From positions 124,001 through 188,000 of the forward strand of contig NZ_JASBQQ010000006.1 in the NCBI RefSeq assembly GCF_029961185.1: 64,000 nt of DNA, given 5' to 3'. A model generated the notes under the pieces. It searched no databases. It was not told the origin of the DNA and saw only the letters and a list, made by a program, of their open reading frames with translations. The translations under genes and the position numbers were made by a program. Positions 1 to 8,854 of this stretch are shown here, in pieces (position 1 is the first letter of the stretch; the number at the start of each line of letters is the position of its first letter). The DNA is from Albidovulum aestuarii (lineage in GTDB: Bacteria > Pseudomonadota > Alphaproteobacteria > Rhodobacterales > Rhodobacteraceae).

Positions 1-70
1 CTAGCAGGGCAAGCGCCAGTGCGGCGCTGCTCAGCAGCACGCTCCTGACGCGGTTGGCTCGGAATGTCAT
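1..70 (-). CDS. nirS: 5' end of probable cytochrome cd1 nitrite reductase precursor (partial)
   Basis: Only the first 23 codons are in the window; the gene runs off the left edge. The ATG lies at 70 on the minus strand behind a GGAGAA ribosome site. The peptide has a positive N-terminus and a hydrophobic stretch (LLSSAALALALL), so it is a signal peptide. In Paracoccus denitrificans nirS is transcribed divergently from nirI, and its signal peptide is similar as I recall it, so nirS is the best guess. The identification rests on context and a short leader only; another periplasmic denitrification protein is possible. Confidence 0.5.
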   Translation of the reverse strand, partial: MTFRANRVRSVLLSSAALALALL

Positions 71-132
71 GGGTGTTCTCCGTTCCGCTGGTGAGGCTGG
101 CCGGAAGATGCGCGATGCGTGAGGGGCGCGCC

Positions 133-146
133 TTGACTTAGGTTAA
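133..146. promoter_or_regulatory. FNR/NNR-type box in the nirI / nirS divergent promoter
   Basis: The sequence TTGAC-TTAG-GTTAA is a near-perfect dyad; read on the other strand it is TTAAC-CTAA-GTCAA, the form described for NNR sites in Paracoccus. It sits about 50 bases before the nirI start and 63 before the divergent start at 70, so one site could serve both genes. The likely ligand is the NnrR-type regulator encoded at 8947-9651. Assignment is by motif; no transcription start is known. Confidence 0.75.
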
Positions 147-152
147 GGCGGG

Positions 153-167
153 CGGGGCAACAGTGAC
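153..167 (+). promoter_or_regulatory. Promoter element shared with norC (CGGGGCAACAGTGAC)
   Basis: This 15-mer occurs downstream of the NNR box of nirI, and again with 14 of 15 identical bases at 3265-3279 downstream of the NNR box of norC. Its start is 20 bases from the start of the box here and 31 bases there. The role is unknown; it could overlap the -10 region or bind a second factor. Confidence 0.35.
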
Positions 168-194
168 GCAGGGTCCCGGGCCAATGCCCGGACC

Positions 195-2237
195 ATGCAA
201 ATGCGCTTTCTTGTCACCCTGATCGCCTGTGTCATGACCCTTGCCGCCCCGTGTTCAGGCGCGGGTCTTGGCCTGTCGCCCGATGTGATCGAATCGGCCG
301 CGCCAGATGCGGCACTGGCCGAAGGGATATTCGGCGGCACGGGCCTCAGCGTCGCGCGCGATGAGGCCGGCGTGCCGGGCTGGACCGTGCGCCGCGATGG
401 CGCGGTCATCGGCCATATCGGCTCCACCTGGGAAATCGCCGGGTCCGTCGGTTATTCGGGCCGCCCGCTCGATGTGCTGGTCGCCATCGCGCCGGATGCG
501 CGAATCGCGGGCGCGCGGCTGATGCAGCACAATGAACCGGTGCTGACGCTCGGCATCTCGGACGAGGACATCGCCGCCTATGTGAATGGCTTCGCGGGCT
601 ATGACCTGACCGAGCCGCGCGACGTGGCCCTCGCCAATACGCCGGGCCTGCCCGACGTGATCTCGCGCGCGACCGTATCGACCGGCGTGATCCGCGACGG
701 CATCCTGCGCACAGCCCGCACGCTCGCCATCGGGCGCGGCATTCTGGCCGAGGCAGGCGGGATCGACCGGCTGAGCCATGCGCCCGCCGACTGGCAGGCG
801 CTGGTGACGGGCGGGGCGCTCGCCGAATCGCTGACGGGGATGGATGAGGCGGCCGAGAAGCTGACCGGCGCCAAGGTGCCCGTCACTCCGGGCCCGGGCG
901 ATTTCCTGCACCTCTGGACCGGACTGATCGACCCGCCGGCGGTCGGGCAGAACCTGCTGGGGCAGCAGGGCTACACCGCCGCGATTGGCGCGCTGGGGCC
1001 GGGTGAGACGCTGCTGATCGTCATCTCCTCGGGCCTGCATTCCCATCGCGGCACCGTCTGGCGCAAGACCGGGACATTCGACCGGATCGCGGTGATACAG
1101 GGTCAAACCCGCCTCAATCCGACCGAAGCGAGCTACCGGATGGTGAAGAAACTCGCCATCGACGGCGCGCCCAACGCCAAGGAGATCAGCCTGTTCCGCC
1201 TGCCACCCGAGATCGACCCGTTGGAGCCCTTCCGGGTGGAAGTCACCGCGGCGCGGCCGACCGAGACCGGCGAGGTGGCGATGACGATGGGCGTGGATTA
1301 CCGCTTGCCCGACACCTACCGCATCGCGCCGCCGCCCGATCCCGCGCCGCTCTGGCGCGAGATATGGCAGCAAAAGCGGCTGGCGACCGGGATCGTCGCC
1401 GCGATGCTGGCCGTCCTGACGCTCATCCTCTTCGCGCAGGAATGGATCATCCGGCGGCCGAAGCTCTGGATGCTCGGCCGGGTCGGGTTCCTCTTGACCA
1501 CGCTGATCGTGCTCGGCTGGGGGCTGAACGGGCAGCTTTCCGTCGTGCAGGTCGTGGCCTTCGTGCATTCGCTTCTGACCGGTTTCCGGTGGGAGACATT
1601 CCTGATCGAACCGGTGATCTTCCTGCTCTGGTCCTTCACCGCGCTTGGCATGCTCTTCTGGGGGCGCGGGGTCTATTGCGGCTGGCTCTGCCCGTTCGGG
1701 GCGTTGCAGGAGCTTACGAACCTCGCCGCAAGGCGGCTGGGCGTGAAACAGATCGACGTGCCGCAGGCCGTGCATGAACGGCTTTGGGTGATCAAGTACA
1801 CGCTCTTCATGGCCATCCTCGCGCTGTCTTTCTACTCAATGCATGACGCGCTGGTGCTCGCCGAGGCGGAGCCGTTCAAGACCGCCATATCACTGCGCAT
1901 GATCCGGGCCTGGCCCTTCCTGCTCTACGTGGCGGTTCTCCTTGGTGCAGGCCTTTTCATCGAACGCTTTTTTTGCCGCTACCTCTGCCCCTTGGGCGCG
2001 GGCATTGCCATTCCGGCCAAGCTGAAGATCTTCGACTGGTTGAAACGTCGCCCGCAATGCGGCCGCGAATGCCGGTTGTGCGAGACGAAATGCACCGTCG
2101 GCGCCATCGACCCGCTGGGCCGGATCAACGCCAATGAATGCGTTCTTTGCCTGCGCTGCCAGGTCATCATGAACAACGATGCGGTCTGCCCGGTCCTGAA
2201 ACGCCGCGCCCGCGCCGCGAGCGAGGCCACCACATGA
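195..2237 (+). CDS. nirI: NirI/NosR-family membrane flavo-iron-sulfur protein
   Basis: This 680-residue protein belongs to the NosR/NirI family, membrane proteins needed for expression or electron supply of nitrite or nitrous oxide reductase. It starts with a signal peptide (about 1-23), followed by a periplasmic FMN-binding region (about 75-190). The C-terminal half has several membrane helices carrying two CxxxCP motifs (YCGWLCP near 495 and FCRYLCP near 593). A cytoplasmic ferredoxin-like tail follows, with CGRECRLCETKC (about 622) and CVLCLRC (about 649). The divergent neighbour, the following NirX gene and the nor operon favour NirI over NosR, since no nosZ is in view. The stop overlaps the next gene's start (ATGA). 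An upstream NNR box at 133-146 points to NO-dependent control. Confidence 0.88.
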   Translation: MQMRFLVTLIACVMTLAAPCSGAGLGLSPDVIESAAPDAALAEGIFGGTGLSVARDEAGVPGWTVRRDGAVIGHIGSTWEIAGSVGYSGRPLDVLVAIAPDARIAGARLMQHNEPVLTLGISDEDIAAYVNGFAGYDLTEPRDVALANTPGLPDVISRATVSTGVIRDGILRTARTLAIGRGILAEAGGIDRLSHAPADWQALVTGGALAESLTGMDEAAEKLTGAKVPVTPGPGDFLHLWTGLIDPPAVGQNLLGQQGYTAAIGALGPGETLLIVISSGLHSHRGTVWRKTGTFDRIAVIQGQTRLNPTEASYRMVKKLAIDGAPNAKEISLFRLPPEIDPLEPFRVEVTAARPTETGEVAMTMGVDYRLPDTYRIAPPPDPAPLWREIWQQKRLATGIVAAMLAVLTLILFAQEWIIRRPKLWMLGRVGFLLTTLIVLGWGLNGQLSVVQVVAFVHSLLTGFRWETFLIEPVIFLLWSFTALGMLFWGRGVYCGWLCPFGALQELTNLAARRLGVKQIDVPQAVHERLWVIKYTLFMAILALSFYSMHDALVLAEAEPFKTAISLRMIRAWPFLLYVAVLLGAGLFIERFFCRYLCPLGAGIAIPAKLKIFDWLKRRPQCGRECRLCETKCTVGAIDPLGRINANECVLCLRCQVIMNNDAVCPVLKRRARAASEATT

Positions 2238-3109
2238 CAACACTGACCCGCCGCCGCTTTGTCACCATAGCCGCCGCCGCTGCCGCCCTGCCCGCACGCG
2301 CGGCAGAGCCCGCGATCTGGACCGGGCGCGCACTGGGTGCGGATTCGCGCATCGTGCTTATTGGTGCTGATCCTCACCGTACGCGGCGGCTATTCGCGAA
2401 GGTTGAGGCGGAACTCGCGCGTATTGAGTCGCACTTCTCCCTGCATCAGGATTCGGCTCTGATGCGCCTTAATCGCTACGGTCGACTCAGCCATCCCGCC
2501 CCGGAAATCGCCGATCTTTTCGCACTGGCCACTGAAATGCACCGCGCCACCGCAGGGGCATTCGATCCGACAATCCAACCGCTCTGGCGGGCGGTCGCGT
2601 CAGGCGCGGATGTCGAGGCTGCAAGGGCCCTCGTCGGCTGGCACCGTGTCCGTATCACGCGCGACGATATCCGCATCGATCCCGGCATGGCGCTGACCTT
2701 CAACGGCATCGCCCAAGGCCACGCCGCCGATCGGGTGGCAGACCTTCTCCGGCGTGAGGGCTTCACTGACGTATTGGTTGATATGGGCGAGGTCATGGCG
2801 CTGGGCCGCAACCACGCCCGCGACTGGCAGGCGGCTGTTGCAACGCCAGAGGGGCGCGAACTCATCCGCCTGGGTCTTTCCGACCGGGCGCTTGCTACTT
2901 CCTCGCCCATGGGCACGCGGATCGGCACCGGTACGGCCCATATCCTGCACCCTACGGGTCAGCCGCCCCTCTGGTCGACCGTCGCGGTCTCGGCCGACCG
3001 CGCCGCCACGGCTGACGCCCTGTCGACGGCGTTCTGTCTTATGGACGAAGCCGCGATCAGGACAGCCCTCACGTATTTTCCTGATGCGCGGGTTGAGGTG
3101 ATCGGCTGA
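2234..3109 (+). CDS. nirX: NirX, ApbE-family FAD:protein FMN transferase
   Basis: This 291-residue protein is an ApbE-like flavin transferase, the family that attaches FMN to a Thr in FMN-binding domains such as that of NirI/NosR. A twin-arginine signal (LTRRRFVTIAAAAAALPARA) sends it to the periplasm, where the NirI flavin domain lies. The family core is seen as NGIAQGHAADRVADLL (about 157-172) followed by VDMGEVMALG. Its start overlaps the nirI stop by four bases, so the two are translationally coupled. By position it is NirX rather than NosX. Modification of NirI is inference from family and context. Confidence 0.85.
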   Translation: MTTLTRRRFVTIAAAAAALPARAAEPAIWTGRALGADSRIVLIGADPHRTRRLFAKVEAELARIESHFSLHQDSALMRLNRYGRLSHPAPEIADLFALATEMHRATAGAFDPTIQPLWRAVASGADVEAARALVGWHRVRITRDDIRIDPGMALTFNGIAQGHAADRVADLLRREGFTDVLVDMGEVMALGRNHARDWQAAVATPEGRELIRLGLSDRALATSSPMGTRIGTGTAHILHPTGQPPLWSTVAVSADRAATADALSTAFCLMDEAAIRTALTYFPDARVEVIG

Positions 3110-3233
3110 GGCGGGGCGCAACGGACGTTCGCCAGGGGCGTCCGTGCCAGGCTTTCAACGACCGCAATGAGCTGCCCCCACGGCGCGCACAGATGCGCAG
3201 ACCTTTCACCCTTTACCCGATCTTCCGCGCCGT

Positions 3234-3247
3234 TTGACTTTCGTTAA
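3234..3247. promoter_or_regulatory. FNR/NNR-type box upstream of norC
   Basis: TTGAC-TTTC-GTTAA has the same half-sites as the nirI box and lies 67 bases before the norC start. It predicts activation of the nor operon by the NnrR-type regulator under low oxygen and NO. If the site is centred at -41.5, transcription would begin near 3282. Confidence 0.75.
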
Positions 3248-3264
3248 GGACCGCATCAGCGCGC

Positions 3265-3279
3265 CGGGGCAAGAGTGAC
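3265..3279 (+). promoter_or_regulatory. Promoter element shared with nirI (CGGGGCAAGAGTGAC)
   Basis: This is the second copy of the 15-mer seen at 153-167, with one base different. Here it coincides with the expected -10 position of a class II FNR-type promoter, whereas the nirI copy lies 11 bases closer to its box, about one helical turn. Confidence 0.35.
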
Positions 3280-3314
3280 CGCACGATTAACCGCTCCGCG
3301 AAGGAGAATGCGCA

Positions 3315-3767
3315 ATGCGCGAAGTCATGACCAAGAGCATGGCCCGCAATATCTTTTATGGCGGCTCACTGTTCTTCATCATCATCTTCGTCGGACTGAC
3401 GGCGCAAAGCCACCGTTACATCCGCACGACATCGACCGACGCGGCCGGGCTGACCGACAGCGTCGCCGCGGGCAAGCATATCTGGGAAAAGCATGCCTGC
3501 ATCAACTGTCACACGATCCTTGGCGAAGGCGCCTATTTCGCCCCGGAACTGGCCAATGTGATGACCCGCTGGGATGTCGCAGACGACCCCGAGGCGGCAT
3601 TCGAGACACTGAAGGGCTGGATGGACGCAATGCCCACCGGCATCGAGGGCCGTCGCCAGATGCCCAATTTCGGCCTGAGCGATCAGGAATACCGCGAGCT
3701 GGCCGATTTCCTCCTGTGGACGAACAAGATTCGCGCCCAGGACTGGCCCCCGAATGACGCGGGCTGA
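3315..3767 (+). CDS. norC: Nitric oxide reductase cytochrome c subunit
   Basis: This 150-residue subunit of cytochrome-c-type NO reductase takes electrons from soluble cytochromes and passes them to NorB. One N-terminal membrane anchor (about 13-30) is followed by a periplasmic heme c domain with CINCH (Cys62, Cys65, His66) and the likely axial Met116 in RRQMPNF. Length matches the family. The start has an AAGGAGAA site. It is the first gene of norCBQDEF, 12 bases before norB, with an NNR box upstream. Confidence 0.95.
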   Translation: MREVMTKSMARNIFYGGSLFFIIIFVGLTAQSHRYIRTTSTDAAGLTDSVAAGKHIWEKHACINCHTILGEGAYFAPELANVMTRWDVADDPEAAFETLKGWMDAMPTGIEGRRQMPNFGLSDQEYRELADFLLWTNKIRAQDWPPNDAG

Positions 3768-3779
3768 GGAGTGAGAGCC

Positions 3780-5147
3780 ATGAAATACCAAACGCAGAAA
3801 ATCGCCTTTGCCTACTTCGGAGTGGCCATGGCGCTCTTTGCCGTTCAGGTCACGCTGGGGCTCGTCCTCGGCTGGATCTATGTCGACGGCAATTTCCTGT
3901 CGGGCCTTCTGCCCTTCAACATCGCGCGGATGCTGCACACCAACAGCCTCATCGTCTGGCTGCTTCTGGGCTTCTTCGGCGCGGCCTATTATCTTTTGCC
4001 CGAGGAAAGCGAACGCGAGATTCATTCGCCGACGCTGGCCTATCTGCAGCTGGCCATCTTCGTCCTTGGCACGGCTGGCGTGGTCCTGACCTACATGTTC
4101 AACCTTTTCGAGGGCAACTGGCTTCTCGGCAAGGAAGGACGCGAGTTCATCGAACAGCCGAAATGGGTCAAGGCCGGGATCGTCGTGGCGGCTTTGATCT
4201 TCCTCTACAACGTCTCGATGACGGTGCTGAAGGGGCGCAAGACCGCGATCACCAATATCCTGCTTCTGGGTCTCTGGGGTCTGGCGCTTCTGTTCCTCTT
4301 CTCCTTCTATAACCCGTCGAACCTCGCGCTCGACAAGATGTACTGGTGGTACATCGTGCATCTCTGGGTCGAAGGGACATGGGAACTGGTGATGGCCTCG
4401 ATCCTCGCCTTCCTGATGCTGAAGCTGACGGGCGTGGACCGCGAAGTGGTGGAGAAATGGCTCTATGTCATCGTCGCCGCCGCGCTCTTCTCGGGTATCC
4501 TCGGGACCGGCCACCACTATTACTGGATCGGCACGCCCGGTTACTGGCAGTGGATCGGCTCGATCTTCTCGTCGCTTGAGGTGGTGCCGTTCTTCGCGAT
4601 GATGGCCTTTGCCTTCATCATGGTCTGGAAGGGCCGCCGGGACCACCCGAACAAGGCCGCCCTGCTGTGGTCGCTGGGTTGCGCCACGCTGGCCTTCTTC
4701 GGTGCCGGTGTCTGGGGCTTCCTGCATACGCTGCACGGGGTGAACTATTACAGCCACGGCACGCAGATCACCGCCGCTCACGGCCACCTTGCCTTCTACG
4801 GCGCCTATGTCTGCCTCAACCTTGCGATCATCAGCTATGCGATGCCGATCCTGAAGGGACGCGATCCCTACAATCAGGTTCTCAACATGGCTTCGTTCTG
4901 GCTGATGTCGGCGGGTGTCGTCTTCATGACCTTCACCCTGACCTTCGCGGGTACGGTGCAAACCCACCTTCAGCGGGTCAACGGCGAGGCCTTCATGGAC
5001 GTGCAGGATCAGCTCTGGATCTTCTACGCCATGCGCTTCGGCTCTGGCATCGCCGTCGTGCTCGGCGCGGTGCTCTTCATCTACGCGGTCTTCGTCCCGC
5101 GTAAGGAGATCATCGAACCCGGTCCGGTCGGACACGCAGCGGAGTGA
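3780..5147 (+). CDS. norB: Nitric oxide reductase catalytic subunit
   Basis: This 455-residue integral membrane heme-copper-oxidase-like subunit reduces 2 NO to N2O at a heme b3/FeB centre. About twelve hydrophobic helices are visible. The family's conserved His-rich segments are seen as [38 protein letters not shown] and the loop around [22 protein letters not shown]. The ATG at 3780 has a GAGGAG site; a GTG nine bases upstream is less likely. The stop is followed closely by norQ. Lack of a quinol-oxidase N-terminal extension and the presence of norC make this a cNOR. Confidence 0.97.
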   Translation: MKYQTQKIAFAYFGVAMALFAVQVTLGLVLGWIYVDGNFLSGLLPFNIARMLHTNSLIVWLLLGFFGAAYYLLPEESEREIHSPTLAYLQLAIFVLGTAGVVLTYMFNLFEGNWLLGKEGREFIEQPKWVKAGIVVAALIFLYNVSMTVLKGRKTAITNILLLGLWGLALLFLFSFYNPSNLALDKMYWWYIVHLWVEGTWELVMASILAFLMLKLTGVDREVVEKWLYVIVAAALFSGILGTGHHYYWIGTPGYWQWIGSIFSSLEVVPFFAMMAFAFIMVWKGRRDHPNKAALLWSLGCATLAFFGAGVWGFLHTLHGVNYYSHGTQITAAHGHLAFYGAYVCLNLAIISYAMPILKGRDPYNQVLNMASFWLMSAGVVFMTFTLTFAGTVQTHLQRVNGEAFMDVQDQLWIFYAMRFGSGIAVVLGAVLFIYAVFVPRKEIIEPGPVGHAAE

Positions 5148-5152
5148 AACCG

Positions 5153-5959
5153 ATGGACGGATCATATGATCTGAAGGGGGCGGCTGACGCCCCCTTCTAC
5201 CTCGCCCAGGGCGACGAATGCGACATCTTCGCCGCCGCCTTCAAGAACAACCTGCCCCTCTTGCTGAAAGGCCCGACGGGATGCGGCAAGACCCGCTTCG
5301 TGTCGCATATGGCGGCCAAACTTGGGCGTCCTCTTTACACCGTCGCCTGCCATGACGACCTGTCGGCGGCCGACCTGATCGGACGCTATCTGCTGAAGGG
5401 CGGCGAAACCGTCTGGGTCGACGGCCCCCTGACCCGCGCGGTACGCGAGGGCGCGATCTGCTACCTTGATGAGGTGGTCGAGGCGCGCAAGGACGTGACC
5501 GTGGTTCTCCATCCCCTGACCGACGACCGGCGCATCCTGCCGATCGACCGCACGGGCGAAGAGCTGGAGGCCGCCCCCGGCTTCATGCTGGTCGCCTCCT
5601 ACAACCCCGGCTACCAGAACATCCTGAAGACGCTGAAACCCTCCACCCGCCAGCGTTTCGTCAGCCTCGATTTCCACTTCCCCAAACCCGAACACGAAAT
5701 CCCGGTCGTCGCCCGCGAAAGCGGGCTTTCCGAGGATCGCGTGAAACCCCTCGTCCGGCTCGCGAACAAGTATCGCGCGCTCAAAGGGCAGGACCTTGAG
5801 GAAGGCACCTCGACCCGCCTCGTCGTCTATGCGGCCACGCTGATCGCCCAGGGCATGGCGCCCGACCGCGCCATCCGCACCGCGATGATTGAACCGCTCA
5901 CGGACGACGAAGACACCAAACGCGGGCTCCTCGATCTCGTCACGGCCGTTTTCGGGTGA
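5153..5959 (+). CDS. norQ: MoxR-type AAA+ ATPase for NO reductase activation
   Basis: NorQ (268 residues) is a MoxR-class AAA+ ATPase that with NorD is needed to insert the non-heme iron into NorB. The Walker A motif GPTGCGKT (about 39-46) and the Walker B region CYLDEVVEA (about 103) are present. I chose the ATG at 5153 because GGAG (5141-5144) lies eight bases before it; a GTG at 5144 overlapping the norB stop is possible but would put the Shine-Dalgarno inside the start. NorD follows after nine bases. Confidence 0.93.
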   Translation: MDGSYDLKGAADAPFYLAQGDECDIFAAAFKNNLPLLLKGPTGCGKTRFVSHMAAKLGRPLYTVACHDDLSAADLIGRYLLKGGETVWVDGPLTRAVREGAICYLDEVVEARKDVTVVLHPLTDDRRILPIDRTGEELEAAPGFMLVASYNPGYQNILKTLKPSTRQRFVSLDFHFPKPEHEIPVVARESGLSEDRVKPLVRLANKYRALKGQDLEEGTSTRLVVYAATLIAQGMAPDRAIRTAMIEPLTDDEDTKRGLLDLVTAVFG

Positions 5960-5968
5960 GGCCGGCCG

Positions 5969-7921
5969 ATGTCCGGGATCGAATTCGAGCCATGGGAACC
6001 CGAAGAAACCGTCGGGAAACTGTGGCACGCCTATGCCAGCCGTCAGGACGCCCCAAGCGTCCACGACGGAGCCCGTGTCGGCCTTTCCGAGGTCGGCGGA
6101 CGGCTGGCAGTTCTTTTTCGCGGATTGGGCGGCAGTGCGGCGGTGGAGATCAAGCCGGTTGCGCCGGAACACTCCCGCCACCGCCTCTCCTTCCGCCGCC
6201 GCCTCGGGGCGGAAACCGAGGAAACCCCGCGCGCCAGTTTCGATGGCGAGGCCCTGCGCCTGCCGGAATCGCTCGCGATCTTTCCGGGGCGGGAGGCCAA
6301 TGCCGCTCTCTACATCTGGCTGACCGCCGCCGCCGCCCATGCCGGCGCGCCGCAGGCCGAGGATGATCCCCTGCGCGCCGACCTCGCCGCCCTCATCGCT
6401 GCGCGCGCGATGACAGAGGCCGCACTTGCCGACGCGCCGGGCTTCGCGCCCCTCCATGCCGACCTTGCCGCCGCGCATTTGATCCTGCGCCGCGTCCCGC
6501 ATCTGCCCGAGGCAGAGCGCACGGTCGAGGCGGTTCTGCGCCACCTGCTCGGCGACCCTGCGCCGTTGTCACCGAAGGCCCGGCGTATGCTGAAGGCCGT
6601 GGAAACCGGCGACCTCTCCGCCTGGCGCGCCCCGCGCGGTTACCGGCCCTTCCTGCCGGTGCCGCTCTGGCCCGATCTGCGCCCGCTGACCTTTTCCGCC
6701 GCCACCGCCGTGGAAAGCCGCGACACCGACGGCGCGCCCGAACAGGGCGAGGGCCGCACCCACCGCGCCCGCCGCCGAAAATCCGACCAGATCGAGCGCA
6801 AGGACAGTTTCATCCTGCACAAGTTCGAGGCGATCCTGAGCTTCGCCGAATTCATCAACCTCAACCGCCGGGTGGATGAGGACGACAACGACGACGCCAA
6901 GAAAGCCGCCGACGACATGGATGAGATCGGCCTCGGCCAGATCTCCAAGGCCCCGGCGACGCGGCTGAAATTGCATCTCGACCTCGCGCCCGAGGATGTC
7001 GACCGCGAGGCTTTGTCGGGCGAGGCCACCTACCCCGAATGGGACGCCCGCGCGGGCGCCTATCTGCCCGCCCATGCCCGCGTCCTGACCTCGGCCGTGG
7101 AGGCAAGCGATGAAGAGCCCGCCTTCCGCACCGACCCTCAGGCCACCAAGCGCATCCGCGCCGTAAAGCAGCAGTTCGAGGCGTTGCGCCCTGCCCGCAT
7201 CCTGACCGCCGGCCATCGCGACGGCGACGAACTGGACACCGACCGCGCGATCCGGTCGCGCGTGGACCTGATGGCCACCGGCGAAGGCGACGACCGCGTC
7301 TGGCTGCAAAACCGTACCGAAAAGCGCGACCTTGCCGTCTCGATCCTCCTGGACGTCTCCCGCTCGACCGAGGCCGCCGTGCCCGGTCACGGCCATGACG
7401 GCCGCGCGGTGATCGACATCGAACGCGAGGCGCTGGCCGCACTTGCCTGGGGCCTCGATGCCTGCGGCGACGATTTCGCCATCCACGCCTTTTCCTCGCT
7501 GAAACGCGACCGTGTCTATGTCCAGACCGCAAAGCGCTTCGGCGAACCGATGAGTGCAACGGTCGAATCCCGCATCGCCGGACTCAAACCCGGCTTCTAC
7601 ACCCGCCTCGGCGCCGCGATCCGCCATGCCTCGGCGGGGCTCGCGCGCGAGGCGCGGCGGCGGCGCCTCCTTCTCGTCATCACCGACGGCAAGCCCAACG
7701 ATCTCGACCATTACGAAGGCCGCCACGGGATCGAGGACAGCCGCAAGGCCATCGAAGAGGCCCGCCGTCAGGGCCACGCCGTCTTCGGCATCACCGTCGA
7801 CCGTGACGGCAAGGCATGGTTCCCCCGCCTCTTCGGTCAGGGCGGCTATGCCGTCATCCCGCATCCGGAGAAACTCACCCAAGCCCTGCCGCAGATCTAC
7901 CGCCAGCTCGTGGGCGCCTGA
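5969..7921 (+). CDS. norD: NorD, VWA-domain protein for NO reductase activation
   Basis: This 650-residue cytoplasmic protein partners the AAA+ ATPase NorQ. Its C-terminal von Willebrand A domain (about 440-648) has a MIDAS motif (DVSRSTEA) and a second TDGKPND segment; MoxR-VWA pairs act as metal-insertion chaperones. The central part is charged and includes an acidic run (DEDDNDDAKKAADD). The stop overlaps norE (TGATG), so translation is coupled. Confidence 0.93.
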   Translation: MSGIEFEPWEPEETVGKLWHAYASRQDAPSVHDGARVGLSEVGGRLAVLFRGLGGSAAVEIKPVAPEHSRHRLSFRRRLGAETEETPRASFDGEALRLPESLAIFPGREANAALYIWLTAAAAHAGAPQAEDDPLRADLAALIAARAMTEAALADAPGFAPLHADLAAAHLILRRVPHLPEAERTVEAVLRHLLGDPAPLSPKARRMLKAVETGDLSAWRAPRGYRPFLPVPLWPDLRPLTFSAATAVESRDTDGAPEQGEGRTHRARRRKSDQIERKDSFILHKFEAILSFAEFINLNRRVDEDDNDDAKKAADDMDEIGLGQISKAPATRLKLHLDLAPEDVDREALSGEATYPEWDARAGAYLPAHARVLTSAVEASDEEPAFRTDPQATKRIRAVKQQFEALRPARILTAGHRDGDELDTDRAIRSRVDLMATGEGDDRVWLQNRTEKRDLAVSILLDVSRSTEAAVPGHGHDGRAVIDIEREALAALAWGLDACGDDFAIHAFSSLKRDRVYVQTAKRFGEPMSATVESRIAGLKPGFYTRLGAAIRHASAGLAREARRRRLLLVITDGKPNDLDHYEGRHGIEDSRKAIEEARRQGHAVFGITVDRDGKAWFPRLFGQGGYAVIPHPEKLTQALPQIYRQLVGA

Positions 7922-8472
7922 TGTCCGAGGCCGCAAGCCCCTTCGACGAGTTGCCCGGCGACCTGATGATCTGGGTGCTGATCGTCTCCGAACTCCTTGT
8001 CTTCGGCGCCGGGCTCGCGGCCTTTCTGGCCGTGCGGCTCACCGATCCGGTGGGCTTTGCCGAAGCGCAGGACCACCTCCACCGCACGGGCGCCGGGATC
8101 AACACCATCGTGCTTGTCACCTCGGGCTGGCTTGCCGCTTTGGGCGCGCAGGCGACCGAAACAGGCCGCATCGGGCGCGCCCGTGCCTGCCTTGCCGCCG
8201 CCGCAGCGCTGGGCCTTGTCTTCTTGGCCGTCAAATGGGTGGAATATGTCGACAAGGCTGCACAGGGGATCGGGGTCGAAACCCACCCTTTCTTCACCTT
8301 CTACTACCTGATCACCGGCTTCCACGCGGCCCATGTCGCCGCCGGCGTGATCGTGCTTGCGCTCGTCGCTGCGCGCGCGCACCCGCGCGAGGTGGAGGCG
8401 GGCGCCGCCTTCTGGCACATGGTCGACCTTGTCTGGATACTGGTCTTCCCCGTGATCTACCTGCTCCGATGA
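7921..8472 (+). CDS. norE: NorE, cytochrome oxidase subunit III-like membrane protein
   Basis: This 183-residue protein has about five membrane helices and resembles subunit III of heme-copper oxidases; the FHAAHVAAGV and AFWHMVDLVWILVFPVIYLL segments are typical. NorE is not part of purified NO reductase but supports full activity. The start overlaps the norD stop and the stop overlaps norF (ATGA). Confidence 0.9.
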   Translation: MSEAASPFDELPGDLMIWVLIVSELLVFGAGLAAFLAVRLTDPVGFAEAQDHLHRTGAGINTIVLVTSGWLAALGAQATETGRIGRARACLAAAAALGLVFLAVKWVEYVDKAAQGIGVETHPFFTFYYLITGFHAAHVAAGVIVLALVAARAHPREVEAGAAFWHMVDLVWILVFPVIYLLR

Positions 8473-8741
8473 GTCTGAACACCGTCACCCGCGCCTGGGC
8501 GCTTCTCCTCGCCCTCTCCGCCGCCTCGACCGGCCTCGCCGTCGCCGTGACCGGCGGCCATATCACCGGCGCGGCCCTCAGCGCCACCGGCGTCGCGATC
8601 CTGATCCTTGCCTGGGCCAAGGCGCGGCTCATTCTCAACGCCTATCTGCGCCTGACCGAGGCCCCCGCCTTCCGCCGTGGCTTTGGCCTGACGCTCGCGC
8701 TCTACGCGGCCCTCCTGCTCGCCCTCTATCTGGCCGCCTGA
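8469..8741 (+). CDS. norF: NorF, small membrane protein of the NO reductase operon
   Basis: NorF has 90 residues and three hydrophobic segments (about 8-26, 31-50, 66-88), like short subunit-IV-type accessory proteins. It is the last gene of norCBQDEF and is coupled to norE by a four-base overlap. The function is accessory and poorly defined in the family. A hairpin follows at 8793. Confidence 0.88.
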   Translation: MSLNTVTRAWALLLALSAASTGLAVAVTGGHITGAALSATGVAILILAWAKARLILNAYLRLTEAPAFRRGFGLTLALYAALLLALYLAA

Positions 8742-8792
8742 CCCTCAGGCTTCTTCATTGTGAAAATACCCCCGCCGGAGGCAGACCCGAGG

Positions 8793-8814
8793 GCTTTTCG
8801 CGCAAGCGAAAAGC
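8793..8814 (+). terminator. Hairpin downstream of norF
   Basis: A perfect nine-base stem GCTTTTCGC / GCGAAAAGC closes a GCAA tetraloop 51 bases after norF. No long T run follows on the + strand, so it may be a weak terminator or an mRNA 3'-end stabiliser. Confidence 0.5.
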
Positions 8815-8824
8815 ACGAGACAAA

Positions 8825-8846
8825 AACTTGCGCCCGGAACGGGCGC
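8825..8846 (-). terminator. Intrinsic terminator of the nnrR-type gene
   Basis: A seven-base GC stem (GCGCCCG / CGGGCGC, loop GAA) at 8830-8846 is followed on the minus strand by AAGTTTTTG. That is the stem-plus-T-run layout expected for a gene read leftward, and the regulator gene ends just upstream at 8947. Confidence 0.6.
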
Positions 8847-8854
8847 TCAATCAA

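Noticed and set aside
255-1775. Long open frames on the minus strand across nirI
   Set aside because: They mirror GC-rich codons of nirI, contain no family motif and are typical antisense frames of high-GC DNA. The same holds for the minus-strand frames across norB, norD, mscS, gpmI and the fahA region.
5144-5152. GTG start of norQ overlapping the norB stop
   Set aside because: The GGAG site would lie inside the start codon; the ATG at 5153 has correct spacing.
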